Assembly: GCF_009604405.1 (NCBI RefSeq)
Contig: NZ_WEGK01000012.1
Coordinates: forward strand, 124,001 to 188,000
Direction: 5' to 3'
Length of the DNA: 64,000 bases
Origin: Nocardia macrotermitis
Lineage (GTDB): Bacteria > Actinomycetota > Actinomycetes > Mycobacteriales > Mycobacteriaceae
Part shown: in pieces, positions 1-8,784 of the stretch
Layout: each line of letters starts with the position of its first letter
How positions within the stretch are numbered: the stretch's first letter is position 1
Program-made: the position numbers and the translations under genes
The notes under the pieces: generated by a model
Told to the model about the DNA's origin: nothing
The model's database searches: none
Seen by the model: the letters and a program-made list of their open reading frames with translations, nothing else

Positions 1-939
<939 letters not shown>

Positions 940-994
940 GGATCCTCCTGGGTGACACCGGGATTGCGGTTCGTGAGTGATGCTCACGTCCACG

Positions 995-1025
995 ACGCTA
1001 GGTGCTGGAGCGCACTCCAGGTCAA
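995..1025 (-). promoter_or_regulatory. MerR-type promoter with 19-bp spacer
   Basis: On the minus strand, -35 TTGACC (1025-1020) and -10 TAGCGT (1000-995) are separated by exactly 19 bp. A perfect inverted repeat CTGGAG-CGCA-CTCCAG (1005-1020) fills the spacer. An over-long spacer holding a dyad is the hallmark of promoters activated by MerR-family regulators through DNA distortion. It would start transcription about 50 bp before the aldo/keto reductase ATG. No MerR gene is present in the window. Confidence 0.75.
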
Positions 1026-1041
1026 GTCGATGCCCCGGCGC

Positions 1042-1479
1042 TCACTCGTCGAGCAGATCCACGACCTTGGTGAGAGTGGTCGCCAGGATGCGGCGTTCGT
1101 CCTCGGGCAGGTGGTCCAGGGCGTCGGCGAAACGCTGGATGCGCGCGGAGGTCAGGCCGTTGACCATGTCCTGCGCGGGTGCGGTGGCCGAGAGCACGTG
1201 GGCGCGGCCGTCGATGGGGTCGGGGGCGCGCTGGATGTAGCCGCCCTTCTCGAGCTGGGTCACGATGCGGGACATGGTCGGCGCGGTGACGCGTTCGGCG
1301 GCGGCCAGATCGCCCAGGCGCATCGGCCCGCAGCGCACGAGTGTGCCCAGGGCCGCGGCGGAGCCCGGACTCAGTGCGCCGGTGTCCCCGGCGCGGCGCA
1401 GCAGCCGGGTGATCCGGCCGACGGCCAGGTACGCGTCGGCCGCCTCGGCGAGACGTTCGGCGTTGTGCTGCTGAATCAT
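1042..1479 (-). CDS. MarR family transcriptional regulator
   Basis: A 145-residue winged-helix repressor. The MarR fold runs the whole length, with recognition-helix region LAAAERVTAPTMSRIVTQLEKGG and wing residues DPIDGRAHVL (Asp-x-Arg motif). ATG at 1479 follows GGAGCGAGGATCGG. It lies 132 bp downstream of the large exporter gene in the same orientation. The usual arrangement for this family is a MarR repressor controlling the adjacent efflux pump and itself; the AT-rich dyad upstream of the exporter (4377-4396) is the natural candidate operator. The ligand is unknown. Confidence 0.9.
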   Translation of the reverse strand: MIQQHNAERLAEAADAYLAVGRITRLLRRAGDTGALSPGSAAALGTLVRCGPMRLGDLAAAERVTAPTMSRIVTQLEKGGYIQRAPDPIDGRAHVLSATAPAQDMVNGLTSARIQRFADALDHLPEDERRILATTLTKVVDLLDE

Positions 1480-1611
1480 CCGATCCTCGCTCCTACCCGG
1501 CTCGATACCCGCGCTGCATGGGGTGTGTCAGCAAGTATGCCCGTCGCGGGGAATGCCGGGACCGGTGGTGCGCGGCGCAATCGTGCCGCCGCGCACCACC
1601 CGTCGGATCAC

Positions 1612-4329
1612 TTATTCGGTGTCGGCCGTGACGCCCGCGGCGTGGCGGCCGTTGCTGTGGCCGTTCACGGTGTCGGCGGGCTGGTCGTAGCCCAGTTGCA
1701 GATCGTGGTTGACCTGCGAGCCGGTGACGCGGACCCGGCTGGACACCGGCGGGTAGCCGCGCGCGACCACGGTGTACTGGCCTTCGGTCAGGTCGGTGAC
1801 CGAGTAGTTGCCGTCCTGGTCGGTGTGCACCGAACCGAGGATGCCGCCGGTCGCGTCCTGCACGATGACCTGGGCGTCGGGCACCGCGCGCCCGTCGGCC
1901 CACACCGAACCGTTGAGCACCGACATCGCGCCGAGTTCGACGTCCTGGGCGAGTACGCCGCTGTCGGGCACGGTCAGGGTGATCGCGGTGGGCCGCATGT
2001 GTTCGACGACCGCGACCAGTGTGTACACCCCGGATACCACGCCCTGGCAGGCATAGTCACCGCGGGCGCCGGTGACCGCGGCCCCGACGACCTCGCCGCG
2101 CATATCGGTCAGGGTGATCGTGGCCCCGGCGACCGGACGCAGGTCCGCGGTCGAACGCACCGTGCCGGACACCTCGCCCGAACCTTGCAGCGGCACGTCC
2201 AGGCGTTGCGGGCGGCCGTCGACGGTGACGTTCACCGCGGCGGGCTGATGCCCGCTCGCCGAGACGATCAGCACGTAGCTGCCTGCGGTGGGCGGCTCGA
2301 TGACGTACTCACCGTGCTGATTGCCGGTCGCACGCGAAACCTGGTGTCCGCGCTGGTCGATCAGCGTCAGCGCGACCGCCGGGACGATGTACCCGTCCGA
2401 GCGCACGACGCGTCCGCTGATCGCGCGGCCGTCCGCGACGAGTGGTTCGCTCGACGGCGTCCGGAACGTCGCGGGCGCGGTGAGCGTGCTGGTCACGGTG
2501 TGGCCGTTGGTGGCCGCGTCGTTGACGCCCACGACCGGGAGCTGCTCGGTGGCATCGACGTCGATGATGCCCTCGCGGGTGGCCTCGGCCAGTTCGGCGG
2601 CCTCGTCCACGGCGTAGTCACCCTTGGCGAACCAGGAGGCGATCGAGCCGAGCAGCAGCATCACCGCGGCGGCGAGGAACACCGCGATCAGACCGGAGTG
2701 GAACGGTCCGGAGATCAGGTGCGGGAAGAACTGCTCGCCGGTGATGGTGCTGCCGTTCACGCCGGGCTGGTTCAGCACGTCGGGGGAGATCATCTCCTTG
2801 AACGGGTTGTAGCCCAGGAACGTCGCGAACAGGCTGCCGACCGGCGGGGTGTTGGAGAGCTGATCGGCGACGTTCGCCGGGATGCCCTGCTCGCGCAGTC
2901 CGGAGTTCATGGCGTTGGGCAGGGTGCCGGACAGGCCCGCGATCATCAGCGAGAAGAAGATGCCGATCGACAGCGCCATGCCGCCGTTCATCAGCGTCGC
3001 GCGCATGCCCGAGGCCACACCGCGCTGGTTGGCCGGCACCGAGGACATCACCTCGGCGGTGTTGGGCGAGGTGAAGATGCCCATGCCCAGGCCGTTGAGC
3101 AGGATGATCAGCGCGAACAGCCAGTAGTTGAAGTTGACCGGGATGACGATCAGCAGCACGAAGGTGATCGCGGCCAGCAGCAGCCCGCCCGCGGCGAAGA
3201 TCCGCCCGCCGAAGCGGTCGCTGAGGTACCCCGACAGCGGTCCCGAGACCAGGAAGCCGATGGTCAGCGGCAGCATGTAGATGCCCGCCCACAGCGGGGT
3301 GTCCTCGAAGCTGTAGCCGTGCTGGGGCAGCCAGATGCCCTGCAACCAGATGATCAGCATGAATTGCAGGCCACCCCGGCTGACCGAGGTCATCAGGCTG
3401 GCGAAGTTGCCCAGCGCGAAGGTCCGGTTGCGGAACAGCGACATGTTGAACATGGGCTGACTCGATTTGGCCTCGATGACGCAGAAGATCACCAGCAGCG
3501 CCAGGCCGCCGATGACGCCGGTCAGCACCCACGGGTTGCCCCAGCCGGTGTTGGAGCTGCCGTAGGGCTGGATGCCGTAGGTGATTCCGGCCAGCAGTGC
3601 GGTCAGGCCGACCGCGAAGGTCAGGGTGCCGGGGATGTCCAGCGAGCCGGGGGTGCGCGCGCCGTTGTCGTGCAGCGAGCGGTAGGACCAGATGGTGCCG
3701 ATGATGCCGAAGGGCACGCTGATCCAGAACACGGCCTTCCAGTCCCACTCGGCGAGCAGGCCGCCCAGCAGCAGGCCCAGGAACGAACCGGCAACGGCCG
3801 CAACCTGATTGATGCCCAGGGCGAAGCCGCGCTGTTTGGCGGGGAAGGCGTCGGTGAGGATGGCCGAGGAGTTCGCCATCAGCATGGCGCCGCCGATGCC
3901 CTGCACCACGCGCCAGGCGATCAGCCAGATCGCGCCGCCGCCGTGGTCGAACGGGTCGAACGACAGCAGGATCGCGCAGACGGTGAAGACGATGAATCCG
4001 GCGTTGTAGATCTTCACGCGGCCGAACATGTCGCCGAGGCGGCCGAACATGACCACCAGCACCGCGGAGGTGAGCAGGAAGCCCATCATCAGCCACAGCA
4101 GATAGCTGACGTTGCTGGACTCGAGCGGATTGAGGTGCACGCCGCGGAAGATCGCGGGTAGCGAGATGAGCACGATCGAGGAGTTGATGGTGACCATCAG
4201 CATCCCCAGCGTGGTGTTCGACAACGCCACCCATTTGTAGTGCGGGTGGTCGTGGTCGACGCGGAGCCGCCGACGAACGGTCTGAACGTCGCCGACGTCC
4301 AGCCCGGCGGAAGTGTGTGCGGAAGCCAA
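1612..4329 (-). CDS. DHA2-type MFS exporter with three C-terminal carboxypeptidase-regulatory-like repeats
   Basis: Membrane drug:H+ antiporter of the major facilitator superfamily. Residues ~35-570 form about 14 hydrophobic segments with the MFS loop signature GRLGDMFGRVKIYNAG. After a polar linker, residues ~638-875 contain three consecutive beta-sandwich repeats (each with a G-x-Y/V-x3-L-x3-Y-T/V-V core, e.g. GEYVIEPPTAGSYVLIV, GDYACQGVVSGVYTLVA, GNYSVTDLTEGQYTVVA) of the carboxypeptidase-regulatory/Cna-B type. The frame can begin at TTG 4374, but TTG 4329 has a GGAGAGGGA ribosome site 2-4 bases upstream and gives 905 residues, so it is preferred. Tail-bearing MFS proteins occur in actinomycetes; the repeats are probably exposed and their role is unknown. 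It is probably controlled by the downstream marR. Confidence 0.9.
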   Translation of the reverse strand: MASAHTSAGLDVGDVQTVRRRLRVDHDHPHYKWVALSNTTLGMLMVTINSSIVLISLPAIFRGVHLNPLESSNVSYLLWLMMGFLLTSAVLVVMFGRLGDMFGRVKIYNAGFIVFTVCAILLSFDPFDHGGGAIWLIAWRVVQGIGGAMLMANSSAILTDAFPAKQRGFALGINQVAAVAGSFLGLLLGGLLAEWDWKAVFWISVPFGIIGTIWSYRSLHDNGARTPGSLDIPGTLTFAVGLTALLAGITYGIQPYGSSNTGWGNPWVLTGVIGGLALLVIFCVIEAKSSQPMFNMSLFRNRTFALGNFASLMTSVSRGGLQFMLIIWLQGIWLPQHGYSFEDTPLWAGIYMLPLTIGFLVSGPLSGYLSDRFGGRIFAAGGLLLAAITFVLLIVIPVNFNYWLFALIILLNGLGMGIFTSPNTAEVMSSVPANQRGVASGMRATLMNGGMALSIGIFFSLMIAGLSGTLPNAMNSGLREQGIPANVADQLSNTPPVGSLFATFLGYNPFKEMISPDVLNQPGVNGSTITGEQFFPHLISGPFHSGLIAVFLAAAVMLLLGSIASWFAKGDYAVDEAAELAEATREGIIDVDATEQLPVVGVNDAATNGHTVTSTLTAPATFRTPSSEPLVADGRAISGRVVRSDGYIVPAVALTLIDQRGHQVSRATGNQHGEYVIEPPTAGSYVLIVSASGHQPAAVNVTVDGRPQRLDVPLQGSGEVSGTVRSTADLRPVAGATITLTDMRGEVVGAAVTGARGDYACQGVVSGVYTLVAVVEHMRPTAITLTVPDSGVLAQDVELGAMSVLNGSVWADGRAVPDAQVIVQDATGGILGSVHTDQDGNYSVTDLTEGQYTVVARGYPPVSSRVRVTGSQVNHDLQLGYDQPADTVNGHSNGRHAAGVTADTE

Positions 4330-4376
4330 GAGTCCCTCTCCCTGCGGATCGCAGACGAATAGTGCCTCACTCAATA

Positions 4377-4396
4377 TAGTTGCAATATGCTAACTA
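4377..4396. promoter_or_regulatory. AT-rich dyad upstream of the exporter, probable MarR operator
   Basis: TAGTT (4377-4381) and AACTA (4392-4396) are perfect inverted arms around a 10-bp core centred on ATAT. The site is one of the few AT-rich stretches here and lies about 50 bp before the preferred exporter start. The size suits a MarR dimer. The link to the marR gene at 1042 is inferred. Confidence 0.5.
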
Positions 4397-4475
4397 ACTA
4401 AATGGAGTGAATAGGGAATTGGTCACACCTCGGTCGGGAATACGCTCCGCGTGGTACAGGATGTCCTGCCGCTGA

Positions 4476-4765
4476 TCAGCGCAGAGCCGCGTGGGCGGCG
4501 GTGAGACGCTCGGTGGCGCTGCGTTCGGTGTCGGCGCCGGTCATCTGGTCGGCCCATTCGAGTAAGCGGTGTACGTGCGGGCCGGTGGTGGTTCCGATGA
4601 CTGGGTTCCGGTGGTTATCTCGCCGCCGGTGCCATCGATGGCGATGAGGGTGCCTTCGGGGATTACGTGCCGGCCGATTCGGATCGTGGTGGCGTCGATA
4701 GTCAGTTCGGGGACTCCGACGACGGCGGGTTTGCCCATCGATCGGCCGACGACGGCGCGGCGGGC
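4476..4765 (-). pseudogene. pyruvate phosphate dikinase remnant (PEP-utilising domain, frameshifted)
   Basis: Reading leftwards from 4765, one frame gives ARRAVVGRSMGKPAVVG, then PELTIDATTIRIG and IPEGTLIAIDGTGGEITTG. This matches the swivelling PEP-utilising domain of pyruvate phosphate dikinase (family pattern SHAAVVAR.MGKP.VVG ... I.IDGT.GEV..G). At about 4590-4610 the homology shifts to a second frame, GPHVHRLLEWADQ to a TGA at 4476, which resembles the protein's tail. The catalytic His of the domain and everything before it are missing. The piece ends just before the LysR stop at 4800. It is clearly non-functional; a decayed carbon-metabolism gene beside the Calvin cluster. Confidence 0.7.
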
Positions 4766-4799
4766 GGAATGGATCGGACGGCGAGACGTCGAGCACGGA

Positions 4800-5711
4800 T
4801 CAGTGCGAGCCGGCCACGTTGTTCGTCGAGGCAGCGACCGGATCGAAAGGGCGGGTGCCGGGGGCGGCGTGCTGCATCAGGTGGTCGATGAACAGGCGGG
4901 CCGGTGGGGTGGGGGTGCGGGTGGTGACCGCGTGCCAAGGGCGGTCCAGAGGCGTTCCCTCGACCGGCAGGATCTCCAGATCGCCTGCGGCGACATGGGA
5001 TTCGACGGCGTCGTTGTGGATCAGGGTGATACCCAAGCCTTCTCGCGCGGCGGCCAGCACTGCCCCGTGGGTGCCGAGAGTAAGGGTGGGCGGGCGGATC
5101 TGGAGGCGGTCGAGCAGGGCCACAGTGGTGGCCCGGGTGCCGGAGCCGTGGCCGCGTAGCAACCAGGTGGCGGTCAACGGGTCCGGGCAGCGGCCGGGGG
5201 AGCCGACGACGACCAGGCGGCTCGGGCGTCGGGCGCGCACGACGAGTCCGGCCGCGCGCGGTGGGCGTCCGGCGATCACGAGATCTGTTTCGTGGTGCTG
5301 TAATTCGAGGAACAACAGATCGCGCGGATGGATCGACAGGCCCAGTTCGATATCCGGATAACGATCGCGGAATGCGGCCAGCGGGCGCAGCAGTACGTAT
5401 TCTCCGGCGGTGGCCACCACGCCGATCCGCAAACGTCCGGTATCCGCGCGGCGCACCGCGGCCTGGGCTTCGCGCATCAACCCGAGAATGCTGCGACAGT
5501 AGTCGGCGTAGACGCGTCCGGCGTCGGTGAGCACGATCCCGCGACCGGATTTGGCGATCAGTTTCGCGCCGAGCTGTTTCTCGATATAGGCCACCGCCGC
5601 CGACGCGGCGGCCTCGGTGATGTGCAGTTCCACAGCGGCGCGGCGAATGCTGTTGTGGCGGGCCACGGCCAGGTATGTCTCCATCCGGACCGCGCTCACC
5701 GTTCCCATCAT
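4800..5711 (-). CDS. cbbR: LysR-type regulator diverging from the Calvin operon (CbbR-like)
   Basis: A 303-residue LysR-type regulator. The N-terminal winged helix is METYLAVARHNSIRRAAVELHITEAAASAAVAYIEKQLG (residues ~10-48), followed by the substrate-binding domain (~92-290). It is transcribed away from cbbL with 122 bp between start codons. Divergent LysR plus cbbL is the standard CbbR arrangement, in which the protein senses a metabolite (NADPH or RuBP-type signals in studied species) and activates the operon. Two adjacent ATGs (5711, 5708) could start it; neither has a strong ribosome site. Family assignment is firm, the CbbR role rests on context. Confidence 0.85.
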   Translation of the reverse strand: MMGTVSAVRMETYLAVARHNSIRRAAVELHITEAAASAAVAYIEKQLGAKLIAKSGRGIVLTDAGRVYADYCRSILGLMREAQAAVRRADTGRLRIGVVATAGEYVLLRPLAAFRDRYPDIELGLSIHPRDLLFLELQHHETDLVIAGRPPRAAGLVVRARRPSRLVVVGSPGRCPDPLTATWLLRGHGSGTRATTVALLDRLQIRPPTLTLGTHGAVLAAAREGLGITLIHNDAVESHVAAGDLEILPVEGTPLDRPWHAVTTRTPTPPARLFIDHLMQHAAPGTRPFDPVAASTNNVAGSH

Positions 5712-5727
5712 CAGACGGTAGCAAACT

Positions 5728-5767
5728 CAACTTCCGTGTTGGACGTGACGAAAAACAATCGAATTGT
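5728..5767. promoter_or_regulatory. candidate CbbR operator region between cbbR and cbbL
   Basis: Two dyads lie in the 122-bp divergent gap: CAAC-N6-GTTG (5728-5741) and ACAAT-CGA-ATTGT (5755-5767). Their spacing, about 25 bp centre to centre, fits a LysR tetramer occupying a recognition and an activation site. They sit 67-106 bp upstream of the cbbL ATG. Binding is inferred. Confidence 0.5.
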
Positions 5768-5833
5768 CCGTTGCGTTCCCGGCCCGCATCCTGAATTCGT
5801 CAGGCGCACAGGCTCGCTCGCACAGGAGGAGAT

Positions 5834-7276
5834 ATGGCCGAGGAATCCACTCGCGACCGCTGGGATCCGGGCGTGCAGTCCTATGCCTCGATGGGCTATT
5901 ACGACCTGGACTACGAACCGAAGGACACCGATGTGCTCGCGGTGTTCCGGGTGACCCCGCAGCCGGGCGTGGACCCGATCGAGGCCGCCGCGGCGGTGGC
6001 GGGCGAATCATCCACTGCCACTTGGACCGTCGTGTGGACCGATCGGCTCACCGCGCACGACCGGTATCGCGCGAAATGCTATCGGCTCGACGAGGTGCCA
6101 GGCCGGGCGAACGAGTACTTCGCCTATGTCGCATACGATCTGGACCTGTTCGAGGAGGGGTCGATCACCAATCTGACCTCCTCGGTGATCGGTAACGTAT
6201 TCGGCTTCAAACCCCTTGCCGCACTGCGGCTCGAGGACATGCGCATTCCGGTGGCGTATGTCAAGACCTTCCCCGGTCCGCCGCACGGAATCGTCACCGA
6301 GCGTGAGCATCTGAACAAATACGGTCGTCCACTGCTGGGCGCGACGATCAAACCGAAACTCGGTTTGTCCGCGCGCAACTACGGGCGCGTGGTGTACGAG
6401 GCGTGCCGGGGCGGGCTGGATTTCACCAAGGACGACGAGAACATCAACTCCCAGCCGTTCATGCGGTGGCGTGATCGCTATCTGTTCGCCATGGAGGGGG
6501 TGAATCGGGCGATCGCGGAAACCGGTGAGCTGAAAGGCCATTATCTGAACGTCACCGCGGCCACCATGGAGGACATGTACGAGCGCGCGGAATTCGCCCG
6601 ATCCCTCGGCAGCGTGATCATCATGATGGATCTGACCGTCGGCTACACCGCGATGCAATCGATGTCGACGTGGGCGCGACGCAACGGCATGCTGCTGCAT
6701 CTGCATCGCGCCGGCCATTCCACCTACACCCGGCAGAAGACGCACGGGGTGAGTTTCCGGGTGCTGGCCAAATGGTGCCGGTTGATCGGGGTGGATCATC
6801 TGCACGCGGGCACGGTGATCGGCAAACTCGAGGGCGACCGCAATACGGTCAAGGGTTTCTACGACACGTTGCGGGAGAACCACATTCGCGCCGACGCGGG
6901 CACCGGGATCTTCTTCGATCAGGACTGGGCGAGCCTGCCGGGCGTGCTGCCGGTCGCCTCGGGCGGTATCCACGCCGGGCAGATGCATCAGCTGCTGGAG
7001 TTGTTCGGCGACGATGTGATCCTCCAGTTCGGCGGCGGCACGATCGGTCATCCGATGGGTATCGCCGCGGGCGCCGAGGCCAATCGGGTGGCGCTCGAGG
7101 CGGTGGTCAAGGCCCGCAACGAGGGTCGCGATCTGCTCACCGAGGGCCCGCAGGTGCTGCGCGACGCCGCCCGCTCGTGCCGTTCGCTCGAGGCCGCACT
7201 GACGGTGTGGGGCGATGTCACCTTCGAGTACACCTCCACCGACGCTCCCGACGCCGTGCCCACGGCGACGCGGTGA
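5834..7276 (+). CDS. cbbL: RuBisCO large subunit, red-type form I
   Basis: Catalyses carboxylation (and oxygenation) of ribulose-1,5-bisphosphate, the CO2-fixing step of the Calvin cycle. 480 residues. All catalytic positions are present: K173/K175 in TIKPK, the carbamylated Lys and metal ligands in DFTKDDE (K199-E202), H291 in HRAGHSTYTR, H324 region and K331 in HAGTVIGKLEG, S376 in VASGG and the GGG phosphate loop at ~400. The HRAGHSTYTRQ stretch and the C-terminal tail FEYTSTDAPDAV are typical of red-type (IC/ID/IE) enzymes whose tail is pulled by CbbX. It is therefore a true RuBisCO, not a RuBisCO-like protein. ATG 5834 follows AGGAGGAGAT. First gene of cbbLSXFP. Confidence 0.97.
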   Translation: MAEESTRDRWDPGVQSYASMGYYDLDYEPKDTDVLAVFRVTPQPGVDPIEAAAAVAGESSTATWTVVWTDRLTAHDRYRAKCYRLDEVPGRANEYFAYVAYDLDLFEEGSITNLTSSVIGNVFGFKPLAALRLEDMRIPVAYVKTFPGPPHGIVTEREHLNKYGRPLLGATIKPKLGLSARNYGRVVYEACRGGLDFTKDDENINSQPFMRWRDRYLFAMEGVNRAIAETGELKGHYLNVTAATMEDMYERAEFARSLGSVIIMMDLTVGYTAMQSMSTWARRNGMLLHLHRAGHSTYTRQKTHGVSFRVLAKWCRLIGVDHLHAGTVIGKLEGDRNTVKGFYDTLRENHIRADAGTGIFFDQDWASLPGVLPVASGGIHAGQMHQLLELFGDDVILQFGGGTIGHPMGIAAGAEANRVALEAVVKARNEGRDLLTEGPQVLRDAARSCRSLEAALTVWGDVTFEYTSTDAPDAVPTATR

Positions 7277-7301
7277 ATACGCCGAGAAAGGAAGGGCTGC
7301 C

Positions 7302-7724
7302 ATGTATTTGCGTCACGGGACGTTCTCGCATCTGCCGGAGCTGTCCGACGCCGAGATCGGCGCGCAGGTGCGGTACGCACTGCTGAACAACTGGCCGGTG
7401 TCGATCGAGTACACCGACGATCCGCATCCCCGCAACGTGTATTGGGAGATGTGGGGGCTGCCGATGTTCGATCTGCACGAACCCGACGGGGTGCTGGCCG
7501 AGATCCGCGCCTGCCGGGATGCGTTGCCGCGCCACTACATTCGGGTCACCGCCTATGACGCGCGGTACGGGCGGCAGACCACGGCGCTGAGTTTCCTGGT
7601 GCAGCGCCCGGCCGCGGAGCCCGGATTCGCGTTGGTGCGCACCGAATCCGAGGATCGCCGCCAGCGCTACGGGTGGGCCGCCTACGCCACCACCGAGCCG
7701 CCGGGCGCGCGGTATGGCGAGTGA
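7302..7724 (+). CDS. cbbS: RuBisCO small subunit
   Basis: Small subunit that caps and stabilises the large-subunit octamer. 140 residues, starting MYLRHGTFSHLPELSDAEI. ATG 7302 is preceded by AAGGAAGG and lies 25 bp after the cbbL stop; an in-frame upstream start at 7215 would overlap cbbL and lacks support. The C-terminal extension (FLVQRPAAEPGFALVRTE to GARYGE) corresponds to the extra beta-hairpin found in red-type small subunits, agreeing with the large subunit and with the presence of cbbX. Confidence 0.95.
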   Translation: MYLRHGTFSHLPELSDAEIGAQVRYALLNNWPVSIEYTDDPHPRNVYWEMWGLPMFDLHEPDGVLAEIRACRDALPRHYIRVTAYDARYGRQTTALSFLVQRPAAEPGFALVRTESEDRRQRYGWAAYATTEPPGARYGE

Positions 7725-8775
7725 CGCGGCGATGACGAACGCGCACAACGGGTTCCGGATGTACCGCGCGGATACGAGTCCCCCCGACTCGATCCGGCGG
7801 ACGTACGAGCCGCAACCCGGCCGGGACAGCCCGGAGATCCTCGACGCGGACGCGGAACTGGATCTGTCCCTGGATCCGGCGACCGGCCGGGTCGAGCACA
7901 CCCTGGCCCGCCTGGACGCGGAACTGGTGGGCCTGTCGGCGGTCAAGGCGCGGGTGCGGGAGATCGCGGCGTTGCTGCTGATCGACCGGGCCCGCGCCCG
8001 GTTCGGCTTGACCGCCGCGCGCCCCACGATGCACATGAGCTTCACCGGCGGTCCGGGCACCGGAAAGACCACCGTGGCGCTACGCATGGCCGATCTGCTG
8101 CACGCGCTGGGCTACATTCGTAAACCGTTGGTGCACAGCGTGACTCGTGACGATCTGGTCGGCCAGTTCATCGGCCACACCGCGCCGCGCACGAAGGAGG
8201 CCCTCGCCCGCGCGGCCGGGGGAGTGCTGTTCATCGACGAGGCGTACTACCTGTTCCGCCCGGAGAACGAGCGCGACTACGGGCAGGAGGTCATCGAGAT
8301 CCTGCTCCAGGAGATGGAGTCCGAACGCAGCAGTCTGGTGGTGATCTTCGCCGGATATCCCGATCGGATGGAGACGTTCTTCTCCGCCAATCCCGGCCTG
8401 TCCTCGCGGGTGGCGCACCACATCGATTTCCCGGACTACACCCACGGCGAACTGATGACCATCGCCGGATTGATGGCCGAGGGCGAGCAGTTCCGCCTGG
8501 ATCCCGACGCGGTGACCGCATTGGGTGAATATCTCGAATTGCGCATGGCCCGACCACTATTCGCCAACGCGCGCAGCCTGCGCAACGCCCTCGAGCGCTG
8601 CCGGTTACGCCAGGCCCGCCGCCTGGTGGACCTGCACCGGCCACTGCGCCGAACCGAACTGATCACGCTGACCGCCGCGGATGTGTACGGCAGCAGCGTG
8701 TTCGGCGACACCGCCCCGGTTCCCGTCGGCGGCGACGGGTCCGGCCGGTCTCGTGACGACGGAGACGATCGGTGA
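7714..8775 (+). CDS. cbbX: CbbX, red-type RuBisCO activase (AAA+ ATPase)
   Basis: Hexameric AAA+ remodeller that releases inhibitory sugar phosphates from red-type RuBisCO by engaging the large-subunit C-terminus. Walker A GGPGTGKT lies at residues 112-119, Walker B VLFIDEAYYL at ~167-176, and the sensor/arginine-finger region around SSRVAHHIDFPDY at ~230. 353 residues, with an N-terminal extension of ~45 residues and an acidic, glycine-rich tail longer than the ~310-residue family norm. ATG 7714 overlaps the cbbS stop by 11 bp; ATG 7732 is an equally possible start. The overlap implies translational coupling. Confidence 0.95.
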   Translation: MASDAAMTNAHNGFRMYRADTSPPDSIRRTYEPQPGRDSPEILDADAELDLSLDPATGRVEHTLARLDAELVGLSAVKARVREIAALLLIDRARARFGLTAARPTMHMSFTGGPGTGKTTVALRMADLLHALGYIRKPLVHSVTRDDLVGQFIGHTAPRTKEALARAAGGVLFIDEAYYLFRPENERDYGQEVIEILLQEMESERSSLVVIFAGYPDRMETFFSANPGLSSRVAHHIDFPDYTHGELMTIAGLMAEGEQFRLDPDAVTALGEYLELRMARPLFANARSLRNALERCRLRQARRLVDLHRPLRRTELITLTAADVYGSSVFGDTAPVPVGGDGSGRSRDDGDDR

Positions 8776-8784
8776 GGAGCCGCG

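Noticed and set aside
5834..7276. RuBisCO-like protein (MtnW-type) serving the methionine salvage operon in the same window
   Set aside because: All RuBisCO catalytic residues are present, a small subunit and CbbX are linked, and the salvage operon already has MtnC, which makes MtnW unnecessary.
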